Shown: positions 23,861-34,288 of the stretch, one piece after another
Layout: the number at the start of each line of letters is the position of its first letter
Numbering within the stretch: the stretch's first letter is position 1
From: Fundidesulfovibrio agrisoli
GTDB lineage: Bacteria; Desulfobacterota; Desulfovibrionia; Desulfovibrionales; Desulfovibrionaceae
NCBI RefSeq assembly: GCF_022808715.1
Contig: NZ_JAKZKX010000030.1
Span: 1 to 43,020 of the forward strand
Direction: 5' to 3'
Length of the DNA stretch: 43,020 bases
Notes under the pieces: model-generated
What the model saw: only the letters and a program-made list of their open reading frames with translations
What the model was told of the DNA's origin: nothing
The model's database searches: none
Program-made: the position numbers and the translations under genes

Positions 23861-24715
23861 ATGAGAAGAAGCGTTCTGAAAATGTTCACGGGCCAGCCCG
23901 TCATCGAGGGGGCCGGGGTGCGCCTGCGCCGGGTGTTCGGCTCGACCGAGGTGCCCAACTTCGACCCCTTCCTGATGCTGGACGACTTCCGCGCCCACAA
24001 GGTGGAGGATTTCATCAAGGGCTTCCCCTGGCACCCGCACCGGGGCATCGAGACCATCACCTACGTGCTCTCCGGCGACGTGGAGCACGGCGACAGCATG
24101 GGCAACTCCGGGGTGATCGGCGCGGGCGACGTGCAGTGGATGACGGCTGGCAGCGGCATCATCCACCAGGAGATGCCCAAGGGCGACGAGACCGGCTCCA
24201 TGCTGGGCTTCCAGCTCTGGGCCAACCTGCCCGCCGACCAGAAGATGATGCCCCCGCGCTACCGGGGCCTCACCGCGGCGGACATCCCCGAGGTGCGCCG
24301 CGCCGACGGCACCGTGGTCAAGGTCATCGCGGGCAAGGTTGACGGCGTGCACGGACCCATGCGCGACATCGTCATCGACCCCGAATACCTGGACTGCGCC
24401 GTGCCCCAAGGGGTGGAGTTCGTGCACCCCACGCCCAGGGGCCACAAGGCCTTCATCTATGTGATCGGGGGCAAGGGAACGGTTGAGGGCGCTGCGGTGG
24501 AGAACCGCATGCTAGCGCTCTTCGGCGACGGCGACGAGCTGGCAGTTACCGGCGGGGAGGGCGGCGTGCGCTTCCTGCTGCTCACGGGCGCGCCCCTGGG
24601 CGAGCCTGTGGCCTGGGGCGGCCCCATCGTCATGAACACCGAGGAGGAGCTTGAGCTTGCCTTCCGCGAGCTGCGCGACGGCACCTTCATCAAGCACAAG
24701 TCTACGGGGATTTAG
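23861..24715 (+). CDS. Pirin family protein
   Basis: 284 aa, ATG with GAGGAGGA upstream. Bicupin with the pirin metal motif PWHPHRGIETITYVL at about residues 50-64 (two His ligands) and the His/Glu pair in GSGIIHQEMP near residue 105. The C-terminal cupin includes HKAFIYVIGGKGTVEG. Bacterial pirins bind Fe and act as quercetinase-like dioxygenases or redox-sensitive partners of other enzymes; the role here is unknown. It may share a message with the preceding microprotein and converges on comEC. Confidence 0.95.
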   Translation: MRRSVLKMFTGQPVIEGAGVRLRRVFGSTEVPNFDPFLMLDDFRAHKVEDFIKGFPWHPHRGIETITYVLSGDVEHGDSMGNSGVIGAGDVQWMTAGSGIIHQEMPKGDETGSMLGFQLWANLPADQKMMPPRYRGLTAADIPEVRRADGTVVKVIAGKVDGVHGPMRDIVIDPEYLDCAVPQGVEFVHPTPRGHKAFIYVIGGKGTVEGAAVENRMLALFGDGDELAVTGGEGGVRFLLLTGAPLGEPVAWGGPIVMNTEEELELAFRELRDGTFIKHKSTGI

Positions 24716-24758
24716 GGGGATATAAGCGGGAATCCAGGCCGGGAATTTGGCCGGGGAG

Positions 24759-27199
24759 CTACTCCGGCCCGCAGGGGCGCGCGGTCTCCACGCGGGGCGC
24801 GGCCCCGGGGGAATCCCAGGTGAGGCGCACGGCCCCGCAGCGGTCCGTGCCGAACACACGCGCCCCGGCCTTGCCCAGCGCGTCCAGCACGGCCGGGGCC
24901 GGGAAGCCGTAGCTGTTGCCGGACCCGGCGCTGACCAGGGCCACGGAGGGCGACACGGCCTCGTAGAGCTCCGGCGAGAGGGACCTGACACTGCCGTGGT
25001 GTGGCGCCACCAGGGCGTCGGCCGTCAGCGCGCGCCCGCTCCCCGAGACGTGCCCCAAGATGTAGGCCAGAGCGTGCGGCCCGGCGTCCCCGGGCAGCAG
25101 GGCCAGGCCCCGGCCCTTCCAGGTCAGGCGCAGCACCAGCGAGCCTTCGTTGCCGTGCGCGGCTCCCGAGACAGGCGGATGGAGCACCTCCAGGCCCAAA
25201 TTCTGACCCGGATTTTGGCCCAGGTCGTGAAATTCTCCCTCGCGCCACGTTTCCGGGGCGAGCCCGCTGGCGGCCATACCGGCCAGGAAATCCCCCGCTC
25301 GGGGCAGCTCCCCGTTGCCCGCCAGGAAACCCACCCTGAACGACCCCAACAGATAGGCGAAGCCGCCGGTGTGATCGCGGTCCGGATGGGACATGACGAG
25401 CCCCTCGACCCTTGGCGCGCGGCCCCAGGTCAGGGCCGGGGCCAGCACGGCCCGCCCCATGTCGAACGTGCCCGAGAGCGCGCCGCCTCCGTCGACCATA
25501 TAACGCCCCCCGCCCGGAACCTCGATCAGCGCGGACTGACCCTGGCCCACGTCCAGAAGCGTCAGGCTCACGCGCTCGCGCTGTTGGTCCCAGGCGCGCC
25601 AAAGCGGCGGGGCGGCGAGCAGCAGCAGGCAGAGGCAGGCCCAGCCCGCGCGGGCCTTGCGCTCCAGGGAGGCGAAGGCCGAGGCCAGGCCAAGCAGGGC
25701 GAACCAGCCCATAGCCTCGGGCCACCAGGGCCGCTGGATGGGGTAGGTGGCCAGCCAGCCGCGCGCGTCCATGGCCTCCAGGCTGCCGAGCATCCAGGAG
25801 CACACCGTGGCCGAGCCCGCCAGCAGGGGCTCGCCCACGATGGGCAGCCAGGTCACGGTCAGGGCTCCCAAATAGGCCAGGGGCTGCGCGGCCCACTCCA
25901 CCACGGGCACCCAGAGCAGGTTCAGGTAGAGGTGCGGGCTGGCCTCCCCGAACAAGCTGGCCTGGATGGGGAACACCGCCAGTTGCGAGGCCAGGGTCAC
26001 GCAGGCCCAGCCCACGGGCACGGCCAGCAGCAGGCTCCAGCGGGTGCGGCCGCCCAGGGCGCGCAGCCGCGTGAGCGCCGGGGCGGCCAGGGGCATGAGC
26101 AGCACCAGCCCGGCCACGGCGGCGGCCGAGAGCTGCAGGCCCACGTCGAACACGCAGAGCGGATTCCAGAGGAACATGGCGGCCAGGGCGATGAACAGGC
26201 CGTCGAGCAGCACGCGGCTCCTGCCCATGAGCACCAGCAGGCCCCAGGTGCCGAACATGATGGCCGCGCGCATGAGCGAGGGCTCGAAGCGGCCCAGCCA
26301 GAGGTAACAGGCCGTGAGCGGCAGCCCGATGAGCACGGCCAGCTTGGCCCTGGGCAGCGTCAGGCAGAGCCTGGGGCGCAGGGCGCAGGCCAGCCAGGCC
26401 GCGCACCAGCCCAAAGCGGCCACGGCCGCCAGGTTCATGCCCGAGACCGCCAGCAGGTGCGCCAGGGAGGCCCGGCGCACGCGCTCCAGGTCGGCCTGGG
26501 CGATGGCGAAGCGCTCTCCCGTGACCAGGCCCAGCACCATGCCCCCGGGGGAGCCCGGCCCTGCTCCGCGCAGAATCGCCTCGCGCAGTTCCAGCCGCCA
26601 GCGCTCCCAGTGGTCGTCCGGAGGCGGCCCGGCCAGGGCCACGCCTTTGGGGCCGAGGGTGTAGGCCCGCAGGAAGACCCCGCGCAGCCGCCAGCGCCAG
26701 CCCCAGCCGTCCACGCCGAAGTTGTCGAAGCCCTGGGCCGGGCGGGGCCGTGCGTCCAGGTCCACGCGGGAGCCGGGCTCGGGGCGGAAGGCCGGGTCCT
26801 GCCAGGTCCAGGCCATAAGGCCGGGAAGGCGGCCGGGAAGGGTTTCGTCCGTGGAGTCCCCATCGCGCAGCCGCACGTCCGAGAGCATGACCTCCAGCCG
26901 GTTGCCGGGGCGCTCCTGCACGGAGTCCACCAGGGCGTTCAGGTGGCTGCGGGTGCGCGGGGCGCTCCATTGGTCGAGATCGGGGGGGATTTCAGGAAGG
27001 CGCAGGCTGGCGTAGCCGAAGCCCAGCAGGGCGGCCAGGGCGAAGGCCGCCGGGTGGGGGAATCTCCTGCCCGCCAGCCGCCAGAGCGCGGCGGCCAGGA
27101 TCGCGGCCCCGACGCCCGGGGCCGGATCGTGCGCGGCCCAGGCTCCGGCCGCGCAGGCCAGGAAGAGGGCCTGCCAGGGCAGCAGGCCCGGGCTCGGGG

Positions 27200-27203
<4 letters not shown>
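24759..27203 (-). CDS. comEC: ComEC/Rec2-family DNA-uptake channel protein
   Basis: 814 aa. GTG start overlapping the murA stop by GTGA, with AAGGAG just before; earlier in-frame sequence belongs to murA shadows. Order: hydrophobic N-terminus (residues 1-60), an OB-like soluble region, the multi-helix competence domain with [15 protein letters not shown] near residue 250, then a metallo-beta-lactamase-like domain from about 545 with [25 protein letters not shown] near residue 603 and APHHGS near 730. All parts of full-length ComEC are present. It carries single-stranded DNA across the inner membrane in transformation. No other com gene is nearby. Confidence 0.93.
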
Positions 27204-28456
<1,253 letters not shown>

Positions 28457-28608
28457 GAATATCCTCGCGCTATGGGGGATGGCCCGAAGCATACGCCCGC
28501 GGCCATGCGCTGTGTTGTGGTTTGGGGCCGCAGGGCGGGCCTGCGGTCCGGCTTCCCTGTAGCGTGAAGCGGGCGCGTGCTCAAGGGATAGAAACGGGCG
28601 AAAGATGC

Positions 28609-28637
28609 TTGACCGCACACCGGGCTTGGGATAAGTC
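28609..28637 (+). promoter_or_regulatory. Probable promoter of tRNA-His
   Basis: TTGACC at 28609-28614, a 16-17-bp spacer and GATAAG/TAAGTC at about 28630-28637, ending 12 bp before the tRNA. Confidence 0.5.
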
Positions 28638-28649
28638 CCTTGGTTCGAC

Positions 28650-28726
28650 GGTGGCTGTAGCTCAGTTGGCAGAGCACCAGGTTGTGGCCCTGGGGGCCGT
28701 GGGTTCAAGCCCCATCAGCCACCCCA
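28650..28726 (+). tRNA. tRNA-His (GTG anticodon)
   Basis: Full cloverleaf: acceptor GGTGGCT / AGCCACC with the extra 5' G (G-1) that marks histidine tRNAs, D-arm GCTC...GAGC, anticodon arm CCAGG-TTGTGGC-CCTGG with GTG, T-arm GTGGG-TTCAAGC-CCCAT, and an encoded CCA at 28724-28726. Single tRNA gene, ended by the terminator at 28741-28770. Confidence 0.97.
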
Positions 28727-28740
28727 TCGAGCGAATGAAA

Positions 28741-28770
28741 CCCCGGAAGCAAATGCTTCCGGGGTTTTTT
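28741..28770 (+). terminator. Intrinsic terminator of tRNA-His
   Basis: A perfect 10-bp stem CCCCGGAAGC / GCTTCCGGGG with an AAAT loop and six T. Confidence 0.95.
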
Positions 28771-28829
28771 GCGTCATCGCTCCCGGCGTGGGGCAGGCCC
28801 TCCGGCCATGCCCCGTCCAGTCGGGAACC

Positions 28830-29246
28830 TCAATCCCGGCCGCACTCGGACTCGCAGCCCGGGGTGGGGCCGGGGGCGGCGTGCCTGCAGGCCTGCCTGA
28901 CCTCCCGCTTGAAGAGCTCGAAATCCACCTGCATGCCGTTGATGTAGGCGCTCCAGCCAGCGCTGGACTTGGCGTAGTGCACGGCGTCCTCGATTTCGGC
29001 CTCGGTGGCGCCGTTGAGCCGGGCCATCTCGGTGTGGAAGAACGCGCAGTACTTGCACTTTGTGGCCGCTGACAGGGCCACCCCGATCAGCTCGCGGTAC
29101 TTGTTGGGGATGGGCCCCGGCACGAGCTGCACCCGCTTGAAGAGGTTCCACTCCAGCTCCAGCGATCCGTCGGGAATGGACTTGAACATGGTGGGCACCA
29201 GCCCGAACATCTCCTCCATTTCCTTGTAGATTTCGTCCCTGGTCAT
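28830..29246 (-). CDS. Carboxymuconolactone decarboxylase/AhpD-like protein
   Basis: 138 aa, ATG with AGGAGG 5 nt upstream. Residues about 45-105 form the CMD/AhpD helical domain with the redox pair in TKCKYCAFFH (CxxC plus nearby His), the active-site layout of AhpD-type peroxidase adaptors. A Cys-containing tail (CRHAAPGPTPGCESECGRD) follows the domain and is not part of the family core. It probably handles peroxide or acts as a thiol reductase partner; no alkyl hydroperoxide reductase gene is adjacent. Located downstream of the porin genes on the same strand, 54 bp after the nearer one. Confidence 0.85.
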   Translation of the reverse strand: MTRDEIYKEMEEMFGLVPTMFKSIPDGSLELEWNLFKRVQLVPGPIPNKYRELIGVALSAATKCKYCAFFHTEMARLNGATEAEIEDAVHYAKSSAGWSAYINGMQVDFELFKREVRQACRHAAPGPTPGCESECGRD

Positions 29247-29300
29247 GGGGTCCTCCTTGCCATTTTCTCCGCTGTCCGCATCCCGCGCCGGGTAAGCGAT

Positions 29301-30758
29301 CTAGAACCTGTAGTTCAGGCCGAAGGCCACCTTCACGGCGTCGCCGCCCTTGGCCTCGTTGACCAGGCGCGAGCCCCAGACGCTCTTCAGGAAGGAGCCG
29401 TGCGCCCAGCCGGCCTCCACGATGGCCGCGAGGTTCTCGTAGATGGCGTACTGGTTGTCGAAGTTGACGCCCAGGACGTATTCGCCCACGGCCAGATCGC
29501 GGCCCATCTGCACGTAGTTGCCGGTGCCGGTCAGCAACGTGGCGTTGCGCAGCGCCCGGCCGCTGTTGTTGCCCTGGGCGTAGGTGAAGGTCAGCCGGTG
29601 GGTGAGGTTCTCGATGAAGGAGACCTTGTTCAGCGAGGCGGCCAAGCCCCAGGAGCCCATGGCGTTGAGCCCCATGTTGCCCGCGCCGAAGGCCTGGTTC
29701 GAGTCGAACAGGAAGGAGGTGGACGGCCCCCAGGAGCCGACAACGGAGGGCATGCGCTCGGAGCCGTTGCGGGTGGAGCCGTCTTCGCCGGTGCCGTACC
29801 AGAAGCTGACCTGCGGGGTGAGCGCGGAGAACCCGGTGTATTCGGCGGCCAGGTCGAAGAACATGCCCGAGCGCCGGTTGGCGCTCTTGTCGGAGGCGTT
29901 GCCCTCGCCGTAGATCACGTCGCCGTAGAACTTGAAGGGGTCCAGGGCGGTGACGGCGACGGATGCGCCCACCCACCAAAAGGCGTTCTGGGCGTTGCGG
30001 AAGGTGGCCCCGGGAGCGAGCGAGGCGGCGGAGAGCAGGTTGGTGGCCAGGCTCTGGTTGGAATAACGGGGGGAGGCGCCGACGAAGGTGCTGGCGTAGC
30101 CCGCCGCGCGCCCGGCCACTGCGAGCATGGCCCACGGAGTGGCCTTGAAGCCGTCGAGGGTCACGGGCAGGGTCAGGAAGTAGCCGTCGAACTCGTCGGC
30201 CACCTGGGTCGTGGTGGTGTCGAAATCCTTGTTGGTGTCAAGGAAGCGGATGAAGCCGCCGTTGACCTTGAACTGCTCGGTCACGGGCGCGGAGAAGGTG
30301 GCTCCCGCCGCGCGGGTGCCGCCGAACACCGGGCTTGTGTTGAGCACGCTGGGGCCGGATATGGGCAGGTCGATGTCCTGCAGGCCGACGGTGAACTCCA
30401 GGTCGGTCCCGGGCCATTTGAACTGCAGGTAGGCCTGGTAGACGTCGATGGCGGTGGTGGGGTTGTCCACGGTGAAGGTGTCGTTGCCCCAGGCCCGGTT
30501 GTTGACCCGGATGCCGAACCGGAACTTGAGCCCCTCGTTGGCGATGAAGTCGGTGCGCAGGCGCAGGCGCTCCCATATCGTCAGGGGGTCGCCGGTGGTC
30601 GTGGCCTTGTAGTTCCACCCGGTGTAGTTCACGTGGCTCCAGGCGTTCCCCCATACGCGGGCCTCGCCGGTCATCCGTACTTCTGTGGCGGCCATGGCCG
30701 CCGTGGCGCAGCCCAGGGCGAGGGCAGCCAGCACTGCCAGGCTTGCAAGACGCTTCAT
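29301..30758 (-). CDS. Outer-membrane homotrimeric porin (copy 2)
   Basis: 485 aa, ATG with AAGGAG 9 nt upstream. A classical signal peptide (MKRLASLAVLAALALGCATAAMAA) with likely cleavage after AMA is followed by a beta-rich sequence ending in Phe (VAFGLNYRF), the signal for outer-membrane insertion. It closely resembles copy 1 upstream: shared stretches include NNRAWGNDTFTVDNP, GGFIRFLDTNKDFDTTTTQ and SERMPSVVGSWGPSTSF. These are the major trimeric porins of Desulfovibrio. The 176-bp gap to copy 1 suggests its own promoter; a TTGCCG near 30865 is a weak candidate. Confidence 0.92.
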   Translation of the reverse strand: MKRLASLAVLAALALGCATAAMAATEVRMTGEARVWGNAWSHVNYTGWNYKATTTGDPLTIWERLRLRTDFIANEGLKFRFGIRVNNRAWGNDTFTVDNPTTAIDVYQAYLQFKWPGTDLEFTVGLQDIDLPISGPSVLNTSPVFGGTRAAGATFSAPVTEQFKVNGGFIRFLDTNKDFDTTTTQVADEFDGYFLTLPVTLDGFKATPWAMLAVAGRAAGYASTFVGASPRYSNQSLATNLLSAASLAPGATFRNAQNAFWWVGASVAVTALDPFKFYGDVIYGEGNASDKSANRRSGMFFDLAAEYTGFSALTPQVSFWYGTGEDGSTRNGSERMPSVVGSWGPSTSFLFDSNQAFGAGNMGLNAMGSWGLAASLNKVSFIENLTHRLTFTYAQGNNSGRALRNATLLTGTGNYVQMGRDLAVGEYVLGVNFDNQYAIYENLAAIVEAGWAHGSFLKSVWGSRLVNEAKGGDAVKVAFGLNYRF

Positions 30759-30934
30759 TGTTCCCGACTCCTTTGCCGTTGATGGTTGTACACGGGCCGC
30801 AAACCAGCCCTGTCTGTGCGGAAGGATGTACAGAGAGGATAGCGTATCTTCCGCTTTCGCGGCAAGTGGCGCGGTCACTATTCTTAAGCTTGGGGTGGCT
30901 TTCGGGCCGGGCGAAGGCGTCCGCCCGCAGCCGC

Positions 30935-32395
30935 CTAGAACGTGTACTGCAGGCCGAAGGCCACCTTCCAGGCGTCCCCGTTCCTGGCCTGGTTCACGAA
31001 ACGATGCCCCCAGACGCTCTGCTGGAACTGGCCATGGGCCCAGCCGGTCTCCGCAATGAGCGCCAGGTTGCCGTACAGGTCGTACCTGGTGTCGAAGTTG
31101 AGGCCCATAACATGTTCGTTGGCGGTCAGATCGCGGCCCATCTGCGCGTAGGTCCCCACACCCGTGAGCAGGTTGGCGTTGCGCAGGGCCCGGGGGCTGT
31201 TGGTGCCCCAGGCGTAGGCGAAGGTCAGGCGGTGGATCATGCTCTGCAGGAAGGAGATGGCGTTCAGGGAGAGGGCGAACCCCGCCGAGCCCATGGGGTT
31301 CAGGCCCATGGAGCCCTCGCCGAAGGCCTGGCTGGAGTCGAACAGGAAGGAGGTGGACGGCCCCCAGGAGCCCACCACGCTGGGCATGCGCTCGGAGCCG
31401 TTGGTGGTGGAGCCGTCCTCGCCGGTGGAATACCAGAAGGCCGCCTGGGGGGTGAAGTACAGCAGGTTGGTGTACTCGGCGGCCACGTCCAGGAAGAGGC
31501 CTCCGCGCCTGTTGGCCTTCCTGTCGCCGGCGTTGCCCTGGCCGTAGATCAGGTCGGCGTAGAACTTGAACGGGTCCGCGCTGGTGAGGGCCACCGAGGC
31601 CCCCGCCCACCAGTAGAGGTTCTGGGCGTTGCGGAACGTGGCCCCGGGGGCCAGGGAGGCCGCCGGGAACAGGTTGGTGGCCAGGCTCTGGTTGGTGGAG
31701 CGCGGGGTGTTCCCCACCGGGACGGCGTAGTTCGCGTTCCTGCCAGTTACGCCGAGCATGGCCCAGGGGGTGGCCAGGAAACCGTCCAGGGGGATGGGCA
31801 GGGTCATGAGGTAGCCGTCGAACTCGTCGGCCACCTGGGTGGTCGTGGTGTCGAAATCCTTGTTGGTGTCGAGGAAGCGGATGAACCCGCCGGTGAGCTT
31901 GAGCCCCGCGCCGCCCGGGATGGTGACCAGGGCCGCGGCGGCCCGTGTGCCGCCGAACACCGGGCTGGAGTTCAGCAGGCCCGGAGCGGAGACGGGCAGG
32001 TCGACATCCTGCAGGCCGATGGTGAACTCCACGTCCGAGCCGGGGCATTTGAACTGCAGGTATGCCTGATAGACGTCGATGGCGACGGAGGGGTTGTCCA
32101 CCGTGAAAGTGTCGTTGCCCCAGGCCCTGTTGTTGACCCGTATGCCGGCGCGGAACTTCAGGTTGCCGTTGGCGATGAAGTCGGTGCGCAGGCGGTAGCG
32201 CTCCCAGATGGTCAGAGGGTCGCCGGTGGTCGTTCCCCGGGCGTTCCAGCCGGTGTAGTTGATGCGCGTCCAGGAGTTGCCCCAGATCCGCGCGTCGCCG
32301 GCCACCTTGACGGAGGTCGCCCCGAAGGCGGCAGCGGCGCTACAGGCAACAAAGGCTGCGATCAGGGCCATGCTGACGAGTCGCTTCATCATCAT
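30935..32395 (-). CDS. Outer-membrane homotrimeric porin (copy 1)
   Basis: 486 aa from the first of three consecutive ATG codons after AAGGAG (32395, 32392, 32389); the second or third is equally likely and gives MKRLVSM, matching copy 2. The signal peptide runs to about AAAAFGA, and the protein ends VAFGLQYTF. Beta-strand alternation and the same family blocks as copy 2 are present (IDVYQAYLQFK, FRNAQNLYWWAG, FLFDSSQAFGEGSMGLN). It forms general diffusion pores in the outer membrane. Divergence between copies concentrates in the likely surface loops and in small indels. The gap 32396-32632 to the next gene holds no gene. Confidence 0.92.
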   Translation of the reverse strand: MMMKRLVSMALIAAFVACSAAAAFGATSVKVAGDARIWGNSWTRINYTGWNARGTTTGDPLTIWERYRLRTDFIANGNLKFRAGIRVNNRAWGNDTFTVDNPSVAIDVYQAYLQFKCPGSDVEFTIGLQDVDLPVSAPGLLNSSPVFGGTRAAAALVTIPGGAGLKLTGGFIRFLDTNKDFDTTTTQVADEFDGYLMTLPIPLDGFLATPWAMLGVTGRNANYAVPVGNTPRSTNQSLATNLFPAASLAPGATFRNAQNLYWWAGASVALTSADPFKFYADLIYGQGNAGDRKANRRGGLFLDVAAEYTNLLYFTPQAAFWYSTGEDGSTTNGSERMPSVVGSWGPSTSFLFDSSQAFGEGSMGLNPMGSAGFALSLNAISFLQSMIHRLTFAYAWGTNSPRALRNANLLTGVGTYAQMGRDLTANEHVMGLNFDTRYDLYGNLALIAETGWAHGQFQQSVWGHRFVNQARNGDAWKVAFGLQYTF

Positions 32396-32632
32396 TCGCT
32401 CCTTGGGCGTCGCAGTGTCGCGGGCGGAGATCAGAAAACCTGGATCATGCAAGAGAAAATGGTTTGCACCCATCGATACCCCGATTCGGGTTCATGGGGC
32501 AAGCGACGGCAGGCCGGCGGCGCAGCCCCCCGATAAGGGATCAGGCCGCGCCGGCCTTGCCATTCATCGGGTTTAGTATGATAGCAGCCTCACCCGCACG
32601 CGCGGGGGATTGTTTTTCCATCGGGGCGGGGC

Positions 32633-33790
32633 ATGGGCAAAAGCGGCGGCAGGCGGATCATCTCCGTGGATTTTCTCCGGGGTCTTACGGTGGCCTTCAT
32701 GGTGGTGGCCAACAACCCCGGGGACACCATGTACATCTACCGCGAGATGGTGCACTCCCACTGGCACGGCTGGACCGCCGTGGACTTCATCTTTCCCATG
32801 TTCCTCTTCCTCGTGGGGGTCTCGGTGGCGCTGGCCGTCCGGCGGGATCCGCCGCCCCAGGGCCTCTGGCCGGGCGCGGTCAGGCGCGCGCTGGTCATCT
32901 TCTTCACGGGCCTCTTCGTCAACGGCTTCCCCACCTTCAACCTGGAGACACTGCGCATACCCGGCGTGCTGCAGCGCATCGCCGTGGTCTATCTGGCAAC
33001 GCTCTGGCTGCACCTGAAGCTCTCGCGTGACGGGGTTCTCGGGGTGGCGCTGGGCATCCTGGTGGGCTACTGGCTGCTCTGGGCCTTCGTGCCGGTGCCG
33101 GGGCTGGGCTACCCGACCCTGGACATGGAGTACAACCTGGAAGGCTGGCTGGACCAGACGCTCCTGCGCGGCCACATCTGGGAATACGACACCTCCTGGG
33201 ACCCCGAGGGCCTGCTCTCCACGCTGCCCTGCGTGGCGCTGGCCCTGTTCGGGGTGCTCGCCGGGCGCTGGCTCAGGCGCGGCGGCGACAACCCCGGCTG
33301 GGGCTCCGTGTTCCTGATCGGGTTCTGGCTGCACCTGGGCGGGCTGGCCTGGGACGAATGGTTCCCCATCAACAAGGTCATCACCACCAGCTCCTTCGTG
33401 ATGTTCGTGGGCGGCTTCGGCCTGATGCTCACCGCCCTGGCCCACCGCCTGCTGGACAGGGCGGAGGGCAAGCCATGGATGGCCCCGGTTCTGGCGTTGG
33501 GCAGGCACGCCCTGCCCGTGTATGTGATCTCGCAGGTCGTGACCCAGGTGCTCTACGTCACCCGGCTGCCCGGCGGCAGGCGGGGGCTCGGCAAGAGCCT
33601 GCACTTCTGGCTGTTCGACGGGTTCTTCGGCTTCGTGGGGGACAGGCACGCCGCCTCCCTGGCCTGGGGGGTGGGGCTGCTCCTGGCGCTGACGCTCGTG
33701 GTGATGGCCTGGGATTACCTCGTGTCGCGCCACGCCGCCAGGACCAGCGACTGGCCCCCCACCGAAGGGCGCTACGGCGTCCGCAGGTAG
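32633..33790 (+). CDS. HGSNAT/DUF5009-like multi-pass membrane acyltransferase
   Basis: 385 aa, ATG with GGGGCGGGG upstream. It opens RIISVDFLRGLTVAFMVVANNPGD and continues HSHWHGWTAVDFIFPMFLFLVGVS; this region, with the conserved His before WxGxTxxDxxFP, matches the heparan-alpha-glucosaminide N-acetyltransferase family and its bacterial DUF5009/DUF1624 relatives. About ten membrane helices follow (LGVALGILVGYWLLWAFVPV and others). The human enzyme moves acetyl groups from cytosolic acetyl-CoA to a sugar amine across the membrane; the bacterial substrate is unknown, perhaps wall or surface amino sugar. It is a single gene, downstream structures at 33810-33940. Confidence 0.85.
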   Translation: MGKSGGRRIISVDFLRGLTVAFMVVANNPGDTMYIYREMVHSHWHGWTAVDFIFPMFLFLVGVSVALAVRRDPPPQGLWPGAVRRALVIFFTGLFVNGFPTFNLETLRIPGVLQRIAVVYLATLWLHLKLSRDGVLGVALGILVGYWLLWAFVPVPGLGYPTLDMEYNLEGWLDQTLLRGHIWEYDTSWDPEGLLSTLPCVALALFGVLAGRWLRRGGDNPGWGSVFLIGFWLHLGGLAWDEWFPINKVITTSSFVMFVGGFGLMLTALAHRLLDRAEGKPWMAPVLALGRHALPVYVISQVVTQVLYVTRLPGGRRGLGKSLHFWLFDGFFGFVGDRHAASLAWGVGLLLALTLVVMAWDYLVSRHAARTSDWPPTEGRYGVRR

Positions 33791-33809
33791 CTTGGGGCTT
33801 GTTTGGCGC

Positions 33810-33940
33810 GGGGGGGGGCGAGTTTTTTTTCGCCACGGCGTTTTTCTCCTTTCCTCGAAGTCCCTCGCCTGATAGAGGTCGTGTGCCTTAATCACTGCCA
33901 CAGGGCGGCGGGGTTCCAACCAACCCAACCTCGCCGCCCT
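33810..33940 (+). terminator. G9/T8 tract and 14-bp hairpin after the acyltransferase gene
   Basis: Nine G (33810-33818) and eight T (33823-33830) lie between GGCG and CGCC, with GGCGTTTTT just after, together a likely terminator. Further on AGGGCGGCGGGGTT (33902-33915) pairs with AACCTCGCCGCCCT (33927-33940) with one G-T wobble, followed by TTAACT. One or both end the transcript. The gap 33791-34288 also holds the regulatory region at 34081-34184 and no gene. Confidence 0.5.
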
Positions 33941-34080
33941 TTAACTCGCCCAAGCGACTGTAAATAAGAATGGTTCCTTTGTTTGTGTCTTTCGCCACTA
34001 AAGCTTTGGCGTGACTAGTCGATGAGCGGGTGTTGGACTTTGATCCGGGCATGTGTCCGAGGTGGGGTTGCCCGTCTGGG

Positions 34081-34168
34081 GAGAGATTGGCGTCGGGGTG
34101 TCTGAAAGGATGACGGTGCCCCCGGAAAGCATACTGATTTGGTAGTGTATCAAATTTGCCAATCTCTC
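34081..34168 (+). promoter_or_regulatory. 11-bp inverted repeat upstream of the chemoreceptor gene
   Basis: GAGAGATTGGC (34081-34091) and GCCAATCTCTC (34158-34168) are perfect inverted copies separated by 66 bp. Inside lie GGGGTG/(G)TGCCCC and ATTTG/CAAAT (34137-34155) dyads, so the whole could fold as a branched structure. The right arm overlaps the candidate -35 (34156-34161), so it may act as operator DNA instead of RNA. Confidence 0.5.
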
Positions 34169-34184
34169 GATGCTGATTAATTAT
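34156..34184 (+). promoter_or_regulatory. Candidate promoter of the chemoreceptor gene
   Basis: TTGCCA (34156-34161), 17-bp spacer, AATTAT (34179-34184). It would give a leader of about 100 nt to the GTG at 34289. No sigma-28 flagellar-type motif was found. Confidence 0.45.
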
Positions 34185-34288
34185 GATTTATGGTGCTGTT
34201 TCACGCATCCGTAGCGGACACCCTTGGAAATCGGGCGCACGGATCGGCTTGGTCCCAGAAGTCACACGCGGGGCCGCAAGGAGGGGTT

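Noticed and set aside
29301-32048. One 915-aa protein from the continuous minus-strand open frame
   Set aside because: The frame runs through the upstream porin in the wrong phase; signal peptide, ribosome site and homology show two separate porin genes.
33941-34288. Cyclic-di-GMP (GEMM) riboswitch before the chemoreceptor
   Set aside because: Structure is present but the conserved GEMM core (GCAAAGCC and the paired GG-rich loop) is missing.
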